Assembly (NCBI GenBank): GCA_031254635.1
Contig: JAIRUB010000060.1
Location: forward strand, 1-19,525
Source: Prevotellaceae bacterium
GTDB lineage: Bacteria > Bacteroidota > Bacteroidia > Bacteroidales > UBA932
Reading direction: 5' to 3'
DNA: 19,525 bases
A program made the position numbers and the translations under genes. Shown one piece after another: positions 1-7,347 of this stretch; positions within the stretch are counted from its first letter, which is position 1; every line of letters begins with the position of its first letter. A model generated the notes under the pieces. It was not told where the DNA came from. It did not search any database and saw only the letters and a program-made list of their open reading frames with translations.

Positions 1-1650
1 AATTACCGTCATAAGGCTCTTGCTTTCTACGCCAATGCATTTTACGGCAATGGAAAATCATATATGGATGATGAGGGTGTTATTTTTTATCCCGCATTAA
101 AATAGGATAGTAAAGGCGATTACAGGAGCAGTTCTAATTCTTTTAATTCTAGAGTAGGGTTCGATGTCAATATTTATGATAATTGGACGATAGGCGCACA
201 GTACATAAGCAGTTTAGGTGGCACAATTTCTAACAATAGTAGTAGTATTGCCTTGTTCGATATTACCAACAACAGCGATGCCGGGTTAATCACTACCAAG
301 ACCCATGGGGAATCAAGCTCCAATATGCATTCGGGGAACGTTCATTCCACTGTACGATTAGATTCTTTAGGTCGAAAAATAAATTTTGACTTTGACATAC
401 TGACTTTTAATGCCAACTCCGATGCCATTTATAAATCGAACACTAATGGTTCAACGGATATTCAAATACCTAATGGATTTGCAAGCGCCGATAATATTCT
501 CGACAGAAAAATAACCAACTATGCCGCACAGATAGACGTTGAACATCCCATTAAAAAATTCAATTTAAACTATGGCGTAAAACTTTCGTTTACCCATACC
601 GATAACAACATACAAGTACACGACCTTAGTTCCGGGACAGCCGTAAAAGATACTAACCAAACCAATAAATTTCTCTATGATGAAAATGTTCAGGCTTTTT
701 ATGTTTCAGGAAGCACACAGTTAGGCAAATGGGGAATACAATTAGGTTTGCGGGCAGAGAATACACAATTTACGGGCAATTCCGTAACAATGGATTCCTT
801 ATTCAAGAAGTCTTATTTCGAAATTTTTCCCACTGCGTTTTTTATTTATACTCCAAACGCAGCAAATATTTTTTATGCTGAATACAGTCGAAGAATTAAT
901 CGCCCGGGCTTTTCTCATTTAAATCCTTTTCGTTCCTATTCAAGTCCGTATTATTATTTTGCAGGAAACCCCGAACTACGCCCTATGTTCATCGATAACT
1001 TAACAATAGGCTATGTTTACAATTACCAGCTTCAAGTTGCCTTTGACTATTCAAGAGATAAGGACAACTTTGGCGGAGGAGTAGTCATACTTGGTGAAGA
1101 CGGATACACACAGGTAGGCACACGATTGAATTATATTGACGGTTACAGCATAGGTGGAAGAATAGCTCATGTTTTTAATAAATTAAGTTGGTGGATGAGT
1201 CAAAATACTGTTAGTGCATATTATCAACATTCCGAGTCAAAAATTTATCCGCTTACGCCAAAATACTCCGATGGCTATGGGGTATCTTTTTACACAAATA
1301 ATATTTTTTATTTCAACCAAAAACAAACCTTATCCGCAGGTTTTGATTTCTCTATTACTCCGGCAAAACATTCAAATTTAAGTTACCATTATACAGAGAA
1401 AAACTTGAACGCCTTTGTTAAAGCGCTGTTTTTTGACAAGAAATTTTCGGTTACTCTTACAGCAAACAACCTGTTGCGAGAATACTCATTTAACTGGCGC
1501 GGCGAGTCGAACGGAATTTTACTATACTCTAAGGCACGCTATAACCCGAGGTTTCTCAGACTGTCGGCTTCCTACAGTTTTGGCAGCAGGAAAGTGAATG
1601 TAGCACAACATAAGGTAAGCAACGAAGAAGAAAGAGGAAGATTAAATTAA
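1..1650 (+). pseudogene. TonB-dependent outer-membrane receptor, C-terminal barrel, with in-frame TAG
   Basis: This is the C-terminal part of an outer-membrane beta-barrel receptor; the N-terminus (plug and any carboxypeptidase-like domain) lies left of the window. Frame 1 is open from base 1 except for a TAG at 103-105, and sensible barrel sequence sits on both sides: NYRHKALAFYANAFYGNGKS before it and DSKGDYRSSSNSFNSRVGFD after it. Alternating aromatic strands, the segment SRRINRPGFSHLNPF followed by GNPELRP, and an ending in NEEERGRLN are typical of the OMP_b-brl_3 family of Bacteroidota. A start at TTG 253 would fall inside the barrel and lack a signal peptide, so it is not a credible start. 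Members of this family import or bind large substrates at the outer membrane; the ligand cannot be told. The DUF4097 gene follows after 45 bases on the same strand, so the two are probably co-transcribed. The family assignment is firm; whether the gene is dead, misread or read through is open. Confidence 0.82.
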
Positions 1651-1695
1651 TAAAGAATACAAAATGAATAAACCATAAAAAATAGTAAGTAGAAT

Positions 1696-2679
1696 ATGAA
1701 AAAAATATTTGTGTTATCAGTCATCGCTTTATTAAGTGCAGTTCTTTATGCCGGCGAACCATTCGCAAAACACACATTCCCATCGGCATCCATTACGGCG
1801 TTGGAGGTAAATAACATCGCGGGGAACATTACCTTGACCGGTACTGCAGGCGACAAGGCTACTGTGGAGGTATTTGTCAGCGGTAATAACCGAATGAATG
1901 ATAATAGTATCAAAGAAATGCTTAATGAGTACTATACTATTGACGTTCATGTTGCCAAGGAGAAATTGTTTGTTGTGGTTAAGCATAAAAAGCAATTTAG
2001 TGGACAACAGGAATTAAGCATATCTTTTAATATCAGTGTTCCGGGGCAGGTATCCGGGAAAATAAGCAGTGCCAGCGGGCATATTCTAATCAGTGAAACT
2101 TCTGGCGATTTATACTTCACTACAGCCAGTGGTCATTTGGTTGTTGACCGCGTTTCTGGAAAAATTTTCGGAAGTACTGCCAGTGGAAACATTAAGCTGA
2201 CAAATTCCACAGACAATGTATCTCTAAGCACTGCCAGTGGGAACATCCAAGCGAGCAACTGCGAAGGAAGTATCAGTTTGGCTACAGCCAGCGGAAATGT
2301 TGTGGCAGAGAACATCATCGGAGCTCTGAAGGCAAGATCAGCTATCGGAAATATCAAACTGAAAAATATATCGGGCAATCTGAAAATCATTGATGAAGGG
2401 GAAAGTAGTCGAAGAAGGAATATCAGAAGAAATATAGACGTAACCATGGAGTCTGTAAACGAATACGTTACTATTTCCAACAACAGCAGAAACGTAAATC
2501 TCACTTTGCCCGCCAATCATGACTATAATCTGAATATTAAAGCTGAGAAAGTAAAAACATCCGGCTTGAGAGATTTTCGCGGCAAAATGGATAGGGAAAC
2601 GTTGAATGGAAGTGTTGGCAGCGGAGGTGCGAAAATAGAAATAAGCAGATCGCAGCAGGTAGGCCTGTCGTTCAAATAA
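1696..2679 (+). CDS. Secreted DUF4097-family beta-helix protein with SASG repeats
   Basis: A 327-residue exported protein. Residues 1-19 form a signal peptide (charged MKK, hydrophobic core, likely cleavage after LYA before GEP). Residues 125-220 hold six copies of a S/T-A-S-G-x-hydrophobic motif at 125, 143, 161, 179, 197 and 215, an exact 18-residue period; the last copy is degenerate (SAIGNI). Each turn also carries a second SG or equivalent, as expected for a right-handed parallel beta-helix of the DUF4097 (putative adhesin) family. The region after the helix has a basic patch, SSRRRNIRRN at 237-246, then returns to beta sequence. The start is the ATG at 1696, directly ahead of the signal peptide. 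It sits 45 bases after the receptor gene on the same strand. DUF4097 proteins are cell-surface or periplasmic, but their biochemical role is not settled, so no function is claimed. The gene is intact. Confidence 0.85.
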   Translation: MKKIFVLSVIALLSAVLYAGEPFAKHTFPSASITALEVNNIAGNITLTGTAGDKATVEVFVSGNNRMNDNSIKEMLNEYYTIDVHVAKEKLFVVVKHKKQFSGQQELSISFNISVPGQVSGKISSASGHILISETSGDLYFTTASGHLVVDRVSGKIFGSTASGNIKLTNSTDNVSLSTASGNIQASNCEGSISLATASGNVVAENIIGALKARSAIGNIKLKNISGNLKIIDEGESSRRRNIRRNIDVTMESVNEYVTISNNSRNVNLTLPANHDYNLNIKAEKVKTSGLRDFRGKMDRETLNGSVGSGGAKIEISRSQQVGLSFK

Positions 2680-2748
2680 CTGAAAGCACCCACCTACGAG
2701 CTGTTTTGGATGGAATTTTACCACTCAAATATCTACACTAATCTTTCT

Positions 2749-4197
2749 TCAATTTCCTAATTCCAATTGATTTTTTATCAGATTAAAGTATTCTCCTTTG
2801 TTGGCTACAAGCTGAGAGTGTGTGCCTTTTTCGATGATTTGCCCCTTTTTCAACACAATAATTTGGTCTGCATTTTTTACGGTTGATAGCCGATGTGCAA
2901 TGATAAGCACCGTTCTTCCAATGAAGAATTTCTGTAAATTGGCATGAATGTTTTTTTCATTTTCCGCATCAAGTGCACTTGTTGCTTCGTCCAAAAAAAT
3001 AAATTGAGGGTTTTTATATAAGGCTCTCGCGATAAGAATACGTTGAGCCTCGCCCCCGCTTAGTTGAACCCCGGCATTACCTATTTTTGTGTCGAACTTC
3101 ATCGGCAAATTTCCGATAAAATCTAAAATATTAGCAAGTTTGCAGACGTGAACTAATCGGTCAATATCTCTTTTTTCATCCGATATAGCAATATTTTCGG
3201 CTATTGTTTCGCTGAAAATTTTTCCATCCTGCAGCACAATACCACAATTATTCCTCCACTCGGTGGCAAAAACTTCGTTAATATTTTTATCATTCAAATA
3301 AATATTTCCGTGTTCAATAGGATAATATGCCAAAAGTAGTTTCATTAAAGTGGTCTTTCCACTTCCGCTTGCGCCAACAATGGCAGTAACGGTATCTTTT
3401 TTAATTGAAAAATCCACGTTTTGCAGTACATAAGGATTGTAGTTTCCAGGGTATTTAAACGACAAATTATTAATATGTATGCTGTCAATAGGGGTGTTTA
3501 TGATATGATGTTTTTTCCCTGTATCCTCATCTTCATTGCGATGAATTTCATCAATACGCTCGTTGGCAATTTTTGCATCCTGCGCATCTTTAACAAAATA
3601 AATTAGGTTGTTAACCGGACCGACCAATTGCCCGATAACGTAAGAAACGCTTAACAGTACGCCTAACGACATTTGCTCGTTGATAATGAAGTAAGCGCAA
3701 ACAGCTATAGAGATCAGTTCTTTGAATTTCGATAAAAAATTAACGCCAACCAATTGGTACATATTCAAAAACAAGGAGCGCAGTTCTAATGTATTCAGTC
3801 GCTCCTGTAATTTTGTAACTCGGTTAATGGTCTTATCCTGAGCATTGTTTATCTTAATCTCAGGCATATTCATAATAAATTCGTAAGTAATATTGTTATT
3901 TTCCGATTGTTTAAGAAATTTCGCATAGTCTAATACCGTTCTTTTGCGCAGGAACAAAAGCACCCACAATATTGACAGCACTGTTAATACCGAATAGATA
4001 AAAAATACAATTACATTGTAATACAAAAGTATCGAACCGAAAATTAGTATATTTAATACATTTAACATTAATTCAATACCTTTCCATGTAACAAATTGTT
4101 GAATGGTGCTTTGGTCTCCGATACGTTGTAATGTTTCGGTGTTTAAGCGTGTATCAAAAAAATTGACCGGTAATTTGATTAATTTTTTCAGTAGCGA
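2749..4197 (-). pseudogene. RiPP exporter (peptidase-ABC transporter), C-terminal part after an in-frame TAG
   Basis: This is the membrane and ATPase part of a peptidase-containing ABC transporter, in the same frame as the upstream C39 peptidase part and separated from it only by the TAG at 4198-4200. It starts SLLKKLIKLPVNFFDT and LQRIGDQSTIQQF, the conserved second cytoplasmic loop of this family, then several transmembrane helices, then a complete nucleotide-binding domain: Walker A GASGSGKTT, Q-loop VLQDGKIF, signature LSGGEAQ, Walker B FIFLDEATSALD and switch IIAHRLST. Stop is TGA. The joined protein would be 735 residues, the usual size of such exporters. The first in-frame ATG of this part is at 4068, inside the transmembrane domain, so independent translation would give an exporter half lacking the peptidase. 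The gene is convergent with the DUF4097 gene. Family assignment is certain; functionality depends on whether the TAG is real. Confidence 0.88.
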
Positions 4198-4956
4198 CTA
4201 TTTTAAATCAATGCTCAGGATAAAATTAAATTTTGTTAAAATTAAATTGCTAAAAAAATTAGAGATAAAATAAGAAATAAATAAAACAAATTGAGCCGAC
4301 AGAAAATACATCACAGTATCAATTTGTTTTGAACTAATCCCGCTATCTATAACACGCTGAAAAATGAAAGGAATTGCCCAATTTGCCATTAGTCCCACAA
4401 TTATTAGGGAAAATGCAAGCAGGTAATGTGATTTGTTTTTTTGTAAAAAGTTTTTTATTTGTGTATAAATTGGTAAGGCTCGCAACGGTTTACGAACAAT
4501 ATTCGGCAGATTGATTTCTTCAAAATTTTCATTTGGCTGTATGGCTATAGCTATCCCTTTTTGATTGACTCCTTTCCATGCTGTTTCAAAATCATCTTTA
4601 CGAAGCCTTACACGCCCATAGGCAGGGTCTGAAAGATGGGACAAATTATCGCTTTTTCGTTCAGAAACACCCTCATACACCAAGAAGTGCTCTTGTTTCC
4701 AATGTAAAATAACAGGAAAAGGAAAGGTTTTTAATTCTTCGGTGGTTAATTTTAAAACTTTAGCATTAAAGCCCATTTTAGTAGCGTTGTCCGCAATATC
4801 TCGCGCTGTAACCCCTATCCTTGTGAACTCAAAGAGTTGCTTAACTTGTCGTAGATGATATTTTTTTCCAAAAAAACTTGCTACCATAGCAAGGCAAGCC
4901 GCGCCACAATCAGTGCTTGTCAGCTGATGATAAAAAGTGGTTTTATGCGGTTTCAT
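4198..4956 (-). pseudogene. RiPP exporter, N-terminal part: C39 leader peptidase and first membrane helices
   Basis: The N-terminal third of a peptidase-containing ABC transporter. Residues 1 to about 140 are a C39 double-glycine peptidase with all expected active-site residues, numbered from the ATG at 4956: Gln11, Cys17 (TDCGAACLAM), His90 (EHFLVY) and Asp110 (DPAYGRV). Known members cut the leader after a Gly-Gly pair and export the core peptide. Two hydrophobic helices follow, then FNFILSIDLK and TAG. I chose ATG 4956 (MKPHKTTFY) over an upstream TTG because nothing before it is conserved; this makes the gene overlap the end of the radical SAM gene by 14 bases, implying coupled translation. 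With the TAG taken as final stop the product is 252 residues, a peptidase without a complete membrane channel. No HlyD-type adaptor gene is present in the window. Confidence 0.88.
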
Positions 4957-6262
4957 TTCCAAGCATTATTACATCAACCATTGCTTTTACCACCTTGTCT
5001 TTTTCGGTTTCCTTAAAAGAATGAACACAATAATCATGCTTACCCAAATGCTCTAATGCTTTTTGAGAGCAGGCTCCATTGCAGACAGGCAATAACCTGC
5101 AAAGCAAACAAGGCTTGTTATTAAACTTAACTTTCATCCTGCGTTCAAGTTCATTGTTTTCCCAAACAATTTCGCCCTCGTTCGTTAGATAACCCTCTCT
5201 ACTCGCTGTCGTAAAATCCCTTGCAGTATACTTAAATACATCTCCATTATAATTAATTACCGCACTGTTTCGTTTATCGGCATAACAGGAGCCTCTGACG
5301 GTGTCATTACAGTAATTGCTGCTTTTTACATTATACCCTTTTTTCCTTATTATTTCCACATTTCTATTGACAACAACATCTATATCATCAAACTTGCTGT
5401 TTTGCCAAACTCTGTGAAAATCAATTATTAAATGTTCTTTTTTCATTTTTTCCTCTATACTCGACAAATCTTCTGCAATTTTATGGGTATCTTCTATGTT
5501 CTCATCTGCATAATTAATTCTGACTCGGACAAACATTTCATTGACTACCAATTTTTTAATATTGTTTAAAATAGTACTATACGAGCCTTTTGTAGGAGAA
5601 ATAAAACGAACCTTATCATGATTTTCGCGATAGCCATCAAAGGTGATTTGGAAATGCGGCTTTAGTTTTTTTTCCTTGAAGTAGCTTAAAAGCCTGTCAT
5701 TTATCAAGTATCCATTGGTGGAAAATCCAATACCGAACTGTTTATTGAATTTATTCATTATGAGAACGAACTCATCAATAACAGGGATTACATTTTTTTG
5801 AAAGAAAAGCAATGGTTCCCCGCCAAAGAACGACAAATTAACCTCTTCCAATTCTTCATTTTGCCCTATCTTTAAAATGAGCTTATGAACCCTGTTGATG
5901 ATGTCTGCATTCATTTTTGATTGTTTCACATGTGTCTCATAACAGTACCAACATTTAAAGTTGCAATTCATGGTAGGATTTACGGTTAGCTCATATTTCT
6001 TTTTATTCTCATCAATAGTGTAAACTGTTTTTTTTATTTCTGCTATTTCATCTATATCATTTTTAACGAGAAAATTATTTTCCAATAAATAGTTGCAGAA
6101 ATCGGGGTGTATATTCATTAAATTATCTATTCCATTTTGTGTTTCCTGCACCAAAATATTTTTAAGTTCCGGTTCTAAAAAAACAACTTTTCTTTCGAAT
6201 GTATTACACAATGCAAATTTATTGTTGTATGGAATTATGGCATTAAACTGGCTGTATTTCAT
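4943..6262 (-). CDS. SPASM-domain radical SAM peptide maturase
   Basis: A 439-residue cytoplasmic iron-sulfur enzyme predicted to modify the neighbouring precursor peptide. Residues 1-85 match a short N-terminal region common in RiPP maturases. The radical SAM motif is CNFKCWYC with Cys100, Cys104 and Cys107 binding the SAM-cleaving 4Fe-4S cluster. FFGGEPLL (145-152) is the SAM-binding glycine motif. The C-terminal SPASM region has Cys318, Cys326, then CLLCRLLPVCNGAC (385, 388, 394, 398) and Cys412, enough for auxiliary clusters. Relatives install thioether bonds (sactipeptides, ranthipeptides), carbon-carbon crosslinks or epimerised residues; the sequence does not say which. The ATG at 6262 is 92 bases after the precursor stop, across a hairpin, and the stop overlaps the exporter gene. 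The stretch is clearly AT-rich. The gene is intact, unlike the exporter. The maturase assignment is strong; the chemistry is unknown. Confidence 0.92.
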   Translation of the reverse strand: MKYSQFNAIIPYNNKFALCNTFERKVVFLEPELKNILVQETQNGIDNLMNIHPDFCNYLLENNFLVKNDIDEIAEIKKTVYTIDENKKKYELTVNPTMNCNFKCWYCYETHVKQSKMNADIINRVHKLILKIGQNEELEEVNLSFFGGEPLLFFQKNVIPVIDEFVLIMNKFNKQFGIGFSTNGYLINDRLLSYFKEKKLKPHFQITFDGYRENHDKVRFISPTKGSYSTILNNIKKLVVNEMFVRVRINYADENIEDTHKIAEDLSSIEEKMKKEHLIIDFHRVWQNSKFDDIDVVVNRNVEIIRKKGYNVKSSNYCNDTVRGSCYADKRNSAVINYNGDVFKYTARDFTTASREGYLTNEGEIVWENNELERRMKVKFNNKPCLLCRLLPVCNGACSQKALEHLGKHDYCVHSFKETEKDKVVKAMVDVIMLGNETA

Positions 6263-6294
6263 TTGTTTAGGTTTGTTTATGTTATTATTTTAAA

Positions 6295-6324
6295 TAAGGC
6301 TATCCCTTTGAAAGAATAGCCTTA
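6295..6324 (-). terminator. Hairpin between precursor and maturase genes
   Basis: A perfect 9-base inverted repeat, TAAGGCTAT at 6295-6303 and ATAGCCTTA at 6316-6324, encloses a 12-base loop in which CTTT and AAAG can pair further. On the minus strand it lies 30 bases after the precursor stop codon and 32 bases before the maturase start, and is followed by an A/T-rich run rather than a clean T tract. This arrangement is common in RiPP operons, where a leaky terminator or RNA-stabilising hairpin keeps precursor transcript more abundant than maturase transcript. The structure is seen; the role is inferred. Confidence 0.6.
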
Positions 6325-6354
6325 CGATGTGCGAATTATTTTTCAAAAAACATA

Positions 6355-6600
6355 CTACTTTTCTGCTTCCTTGATGGTTTCCGCTTCCGTTGGTTGAGTA
6401 CCGCAGCCGGCAACAGTATTGCATTGGTTTACAGTACATACGCATACTTTTGTAAAGTTGAGACTAATGAAACCGCCCGTATAAGCATTGTCCTCATAAG
6501 CCACAGAAAAACCACCTTTTAGCAAGGTATTTCCATTTGAATCTAAAGTTTCAAATTTCGCAACATCAAAACTTTTTGTTTGTTTAATTTCGTTTTTCAT
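6355..6600 (-). CDS. RiPP precursor peptide with double-glycine leader and four Cys
   Basis: An 81-residue peptide with no enzyme-like features. Residues 1-30 form a leader ending LLKGG, the cleavage signal for C39 peptidases such as the exporter encoded downstream. The predicted 51-residue core begins FSVAYEDNAY. A second GG-F occurs at residues 42-44 (TGGF), offering an alternative cut. The core has four cysteines at 53, 55, 60 and 66 (C-x-C-x4-C-x5-C) in a Thr/Val/Asn-rich stretch, then an acidic/charged tail from residue 70 (PTEAETIKEAEK). Cys residues near small and beta-branched residues fit radical SAM thioether formation, but free disulfides are possible. It resembles the GG-Bacteroidales type of natural product precursors; I could not test family membership. 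The ATG is at 6600; stop is TAG at 6355-6357. It is the first gene of the minus-strand unit. Confidence 0.85.
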   Translation of the reverse strand: MKNEIKQTKSFDVAKFETLDSNGNTLLKGGFSVAYEDNAYTGGFISLNFTKVCVCTVNQCNTVAGCGTQPTEAETIKEAEK

Positions 6601-6689
6601 CGTAATTAATTTTAATTGTTAATTTTTTTAAATATTAAAACCGTTTCTTTTGCGTTGCGCACCACAAAATACTTTGATTTTTCACGGTA

Positions 6690-6697
6690 CAAAGATA
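6690..6697 (-). promoter_or_regulatory. Probable -7 element for the precursor operon
   Basis: On the minus strand this reads TATCTTTG, matching the Bacteroidota -7 consensus TAnnTTTG, about 90 bases before the precursor ATG. No good TTTG -33 partner is visible at the expected distance, so the call rests on one element and on position. Confidence 0.5.
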
Positions 6698-6778
6698 ATT
6701 TCTACTTCTGTGCCATTATACCATAAAAAGTTTTAAAATCAACAACATATCGTATAAAACACATTATATAGTATAGCT

Positions 6779-6809
6779 TTTGTTGTTATGTAAAAAACAA
6801 TTACCTTTG
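6779..6809 (+). promoter_or_regulatory. Bacteroidota-type promoter of the XRE regulator
   Basis: TTTG at 6779-6782 and TACCTTTG at 6802-6809 are separated by 19 bases, matching the Bacteroidota primary sigma pattern (TTTG, 19-21 bases, TAnnTTTG). The ATG follows at 6833. A 7-base inverted repeat, AACAACA at 6741-6747 and TGTTGTT at 6781-6787, overlaps the -33 element and could be an operator for the divergent pair, though it is short and widely spaced. Confidence 0.65.
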
Positions 6810-6832
6810 TACAATGTTTAAATAATTGATTT

Positions 6833-7220
6833 ATGGCATCATTAGGCACCAAATTACTAAACTTACGGAGGCAGCACCGACTATCACAAACAGAAATTGC
6901 CGAAGCGTTAGATGTTTCACAAAATGCATATAACTAAGTGGGAAGCGGACAAATGCAAACCTTCGGCGGATAATTTGCTCAAAATTTCACAATATTACAA
7001 AATTGATATTGTTGAACTAATTGATGATAAAGAGAAAATTACACTGTCAAACAATGAAATAAAAGGTGAAAATAATATCATTGCCAACACTATCCCCACC
7101 ATCAATATTCAACCCTCTGCAGCATTAATGGAACGAGTATTTCAAATACAGGAACAAATTGCAAACCTCTTGGGGGCACAGTTTCGTTTGATAGAAGAAC
7201 TGTTAAAGAAAAATAGTTAA
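6833..7220 (+). pseudogene. XRE-family helix-turn-helix regulator, frameshifted
   Basis: Starting at ATG 6833 the frame reads MASLGTKLLNLRRQHRLSQ then TEIAEALDVSQNAYN, a textbook XRE helix-turn-helix, and then hits TAA at 6935. Dropping the single T at 6935 restores KWEADKCKPSADNLLKISQ followed by YYKIDIVELIDD, exactly the rest of such a domain, and runs to TAA at 7218-7220. The joined protein would be about 128 residues with a C-terminal helix (ALMERVFQIQEQIANLL) that could dimerise. An ATG at 6912 opens the downstream frame but would lack helices 1-3, so it is unlikely to be a genuine start. It is transcribed divergently from the RiPP operon and is its most likely regulator, by analogy with many RiPP and bacteriocin loci. 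There is no homopolymer at the break, which speaks slightly against a simple base-calling slip. Confidence 0.8.
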
Positions 7221-7335
7221 ACTTAGCGCTACTGCAAACAAAAGATGCGGATTTAATGATCATTTTAGCAAATTCAGACTGCAAAGATAGGGAAAATAAG
7301 TGAATAAATGAGTAACTGAATAACTGAATTATTGC

Positions 7336-7343
7336 TACCTTTG
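7336..7343 (+). promoter_or_regulatory. -7 element for xseAB
   Basis: TACCTTTG fits the Bacteroidota TAnnTTTG element and ends four bases before the xseA ATG at 7348, so the transcript would have almost no leader. The preceding bases are a loose repeat of TAACTGAA/GAATAA units and give no clear TTTG -33 box. Confidence 0.5.
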
Positions 7344-7347
7344 CAAT

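Noticed and set aside
253..1650. Receptor starting at TTG 253
   Set aside because: The start lies inside a beta-barrel with no signal peptide; the same frame continues upstream through a single TAG to the window edge.
7282..7289. TATCTTTG on the minus strand between the XRE gene and xseA
   Set aside because: Matches the -7 consensus but has no gene downstream except antisense to the XRE gene; an 8-base degenerate match is expected by chance in A/T-rich DNA.
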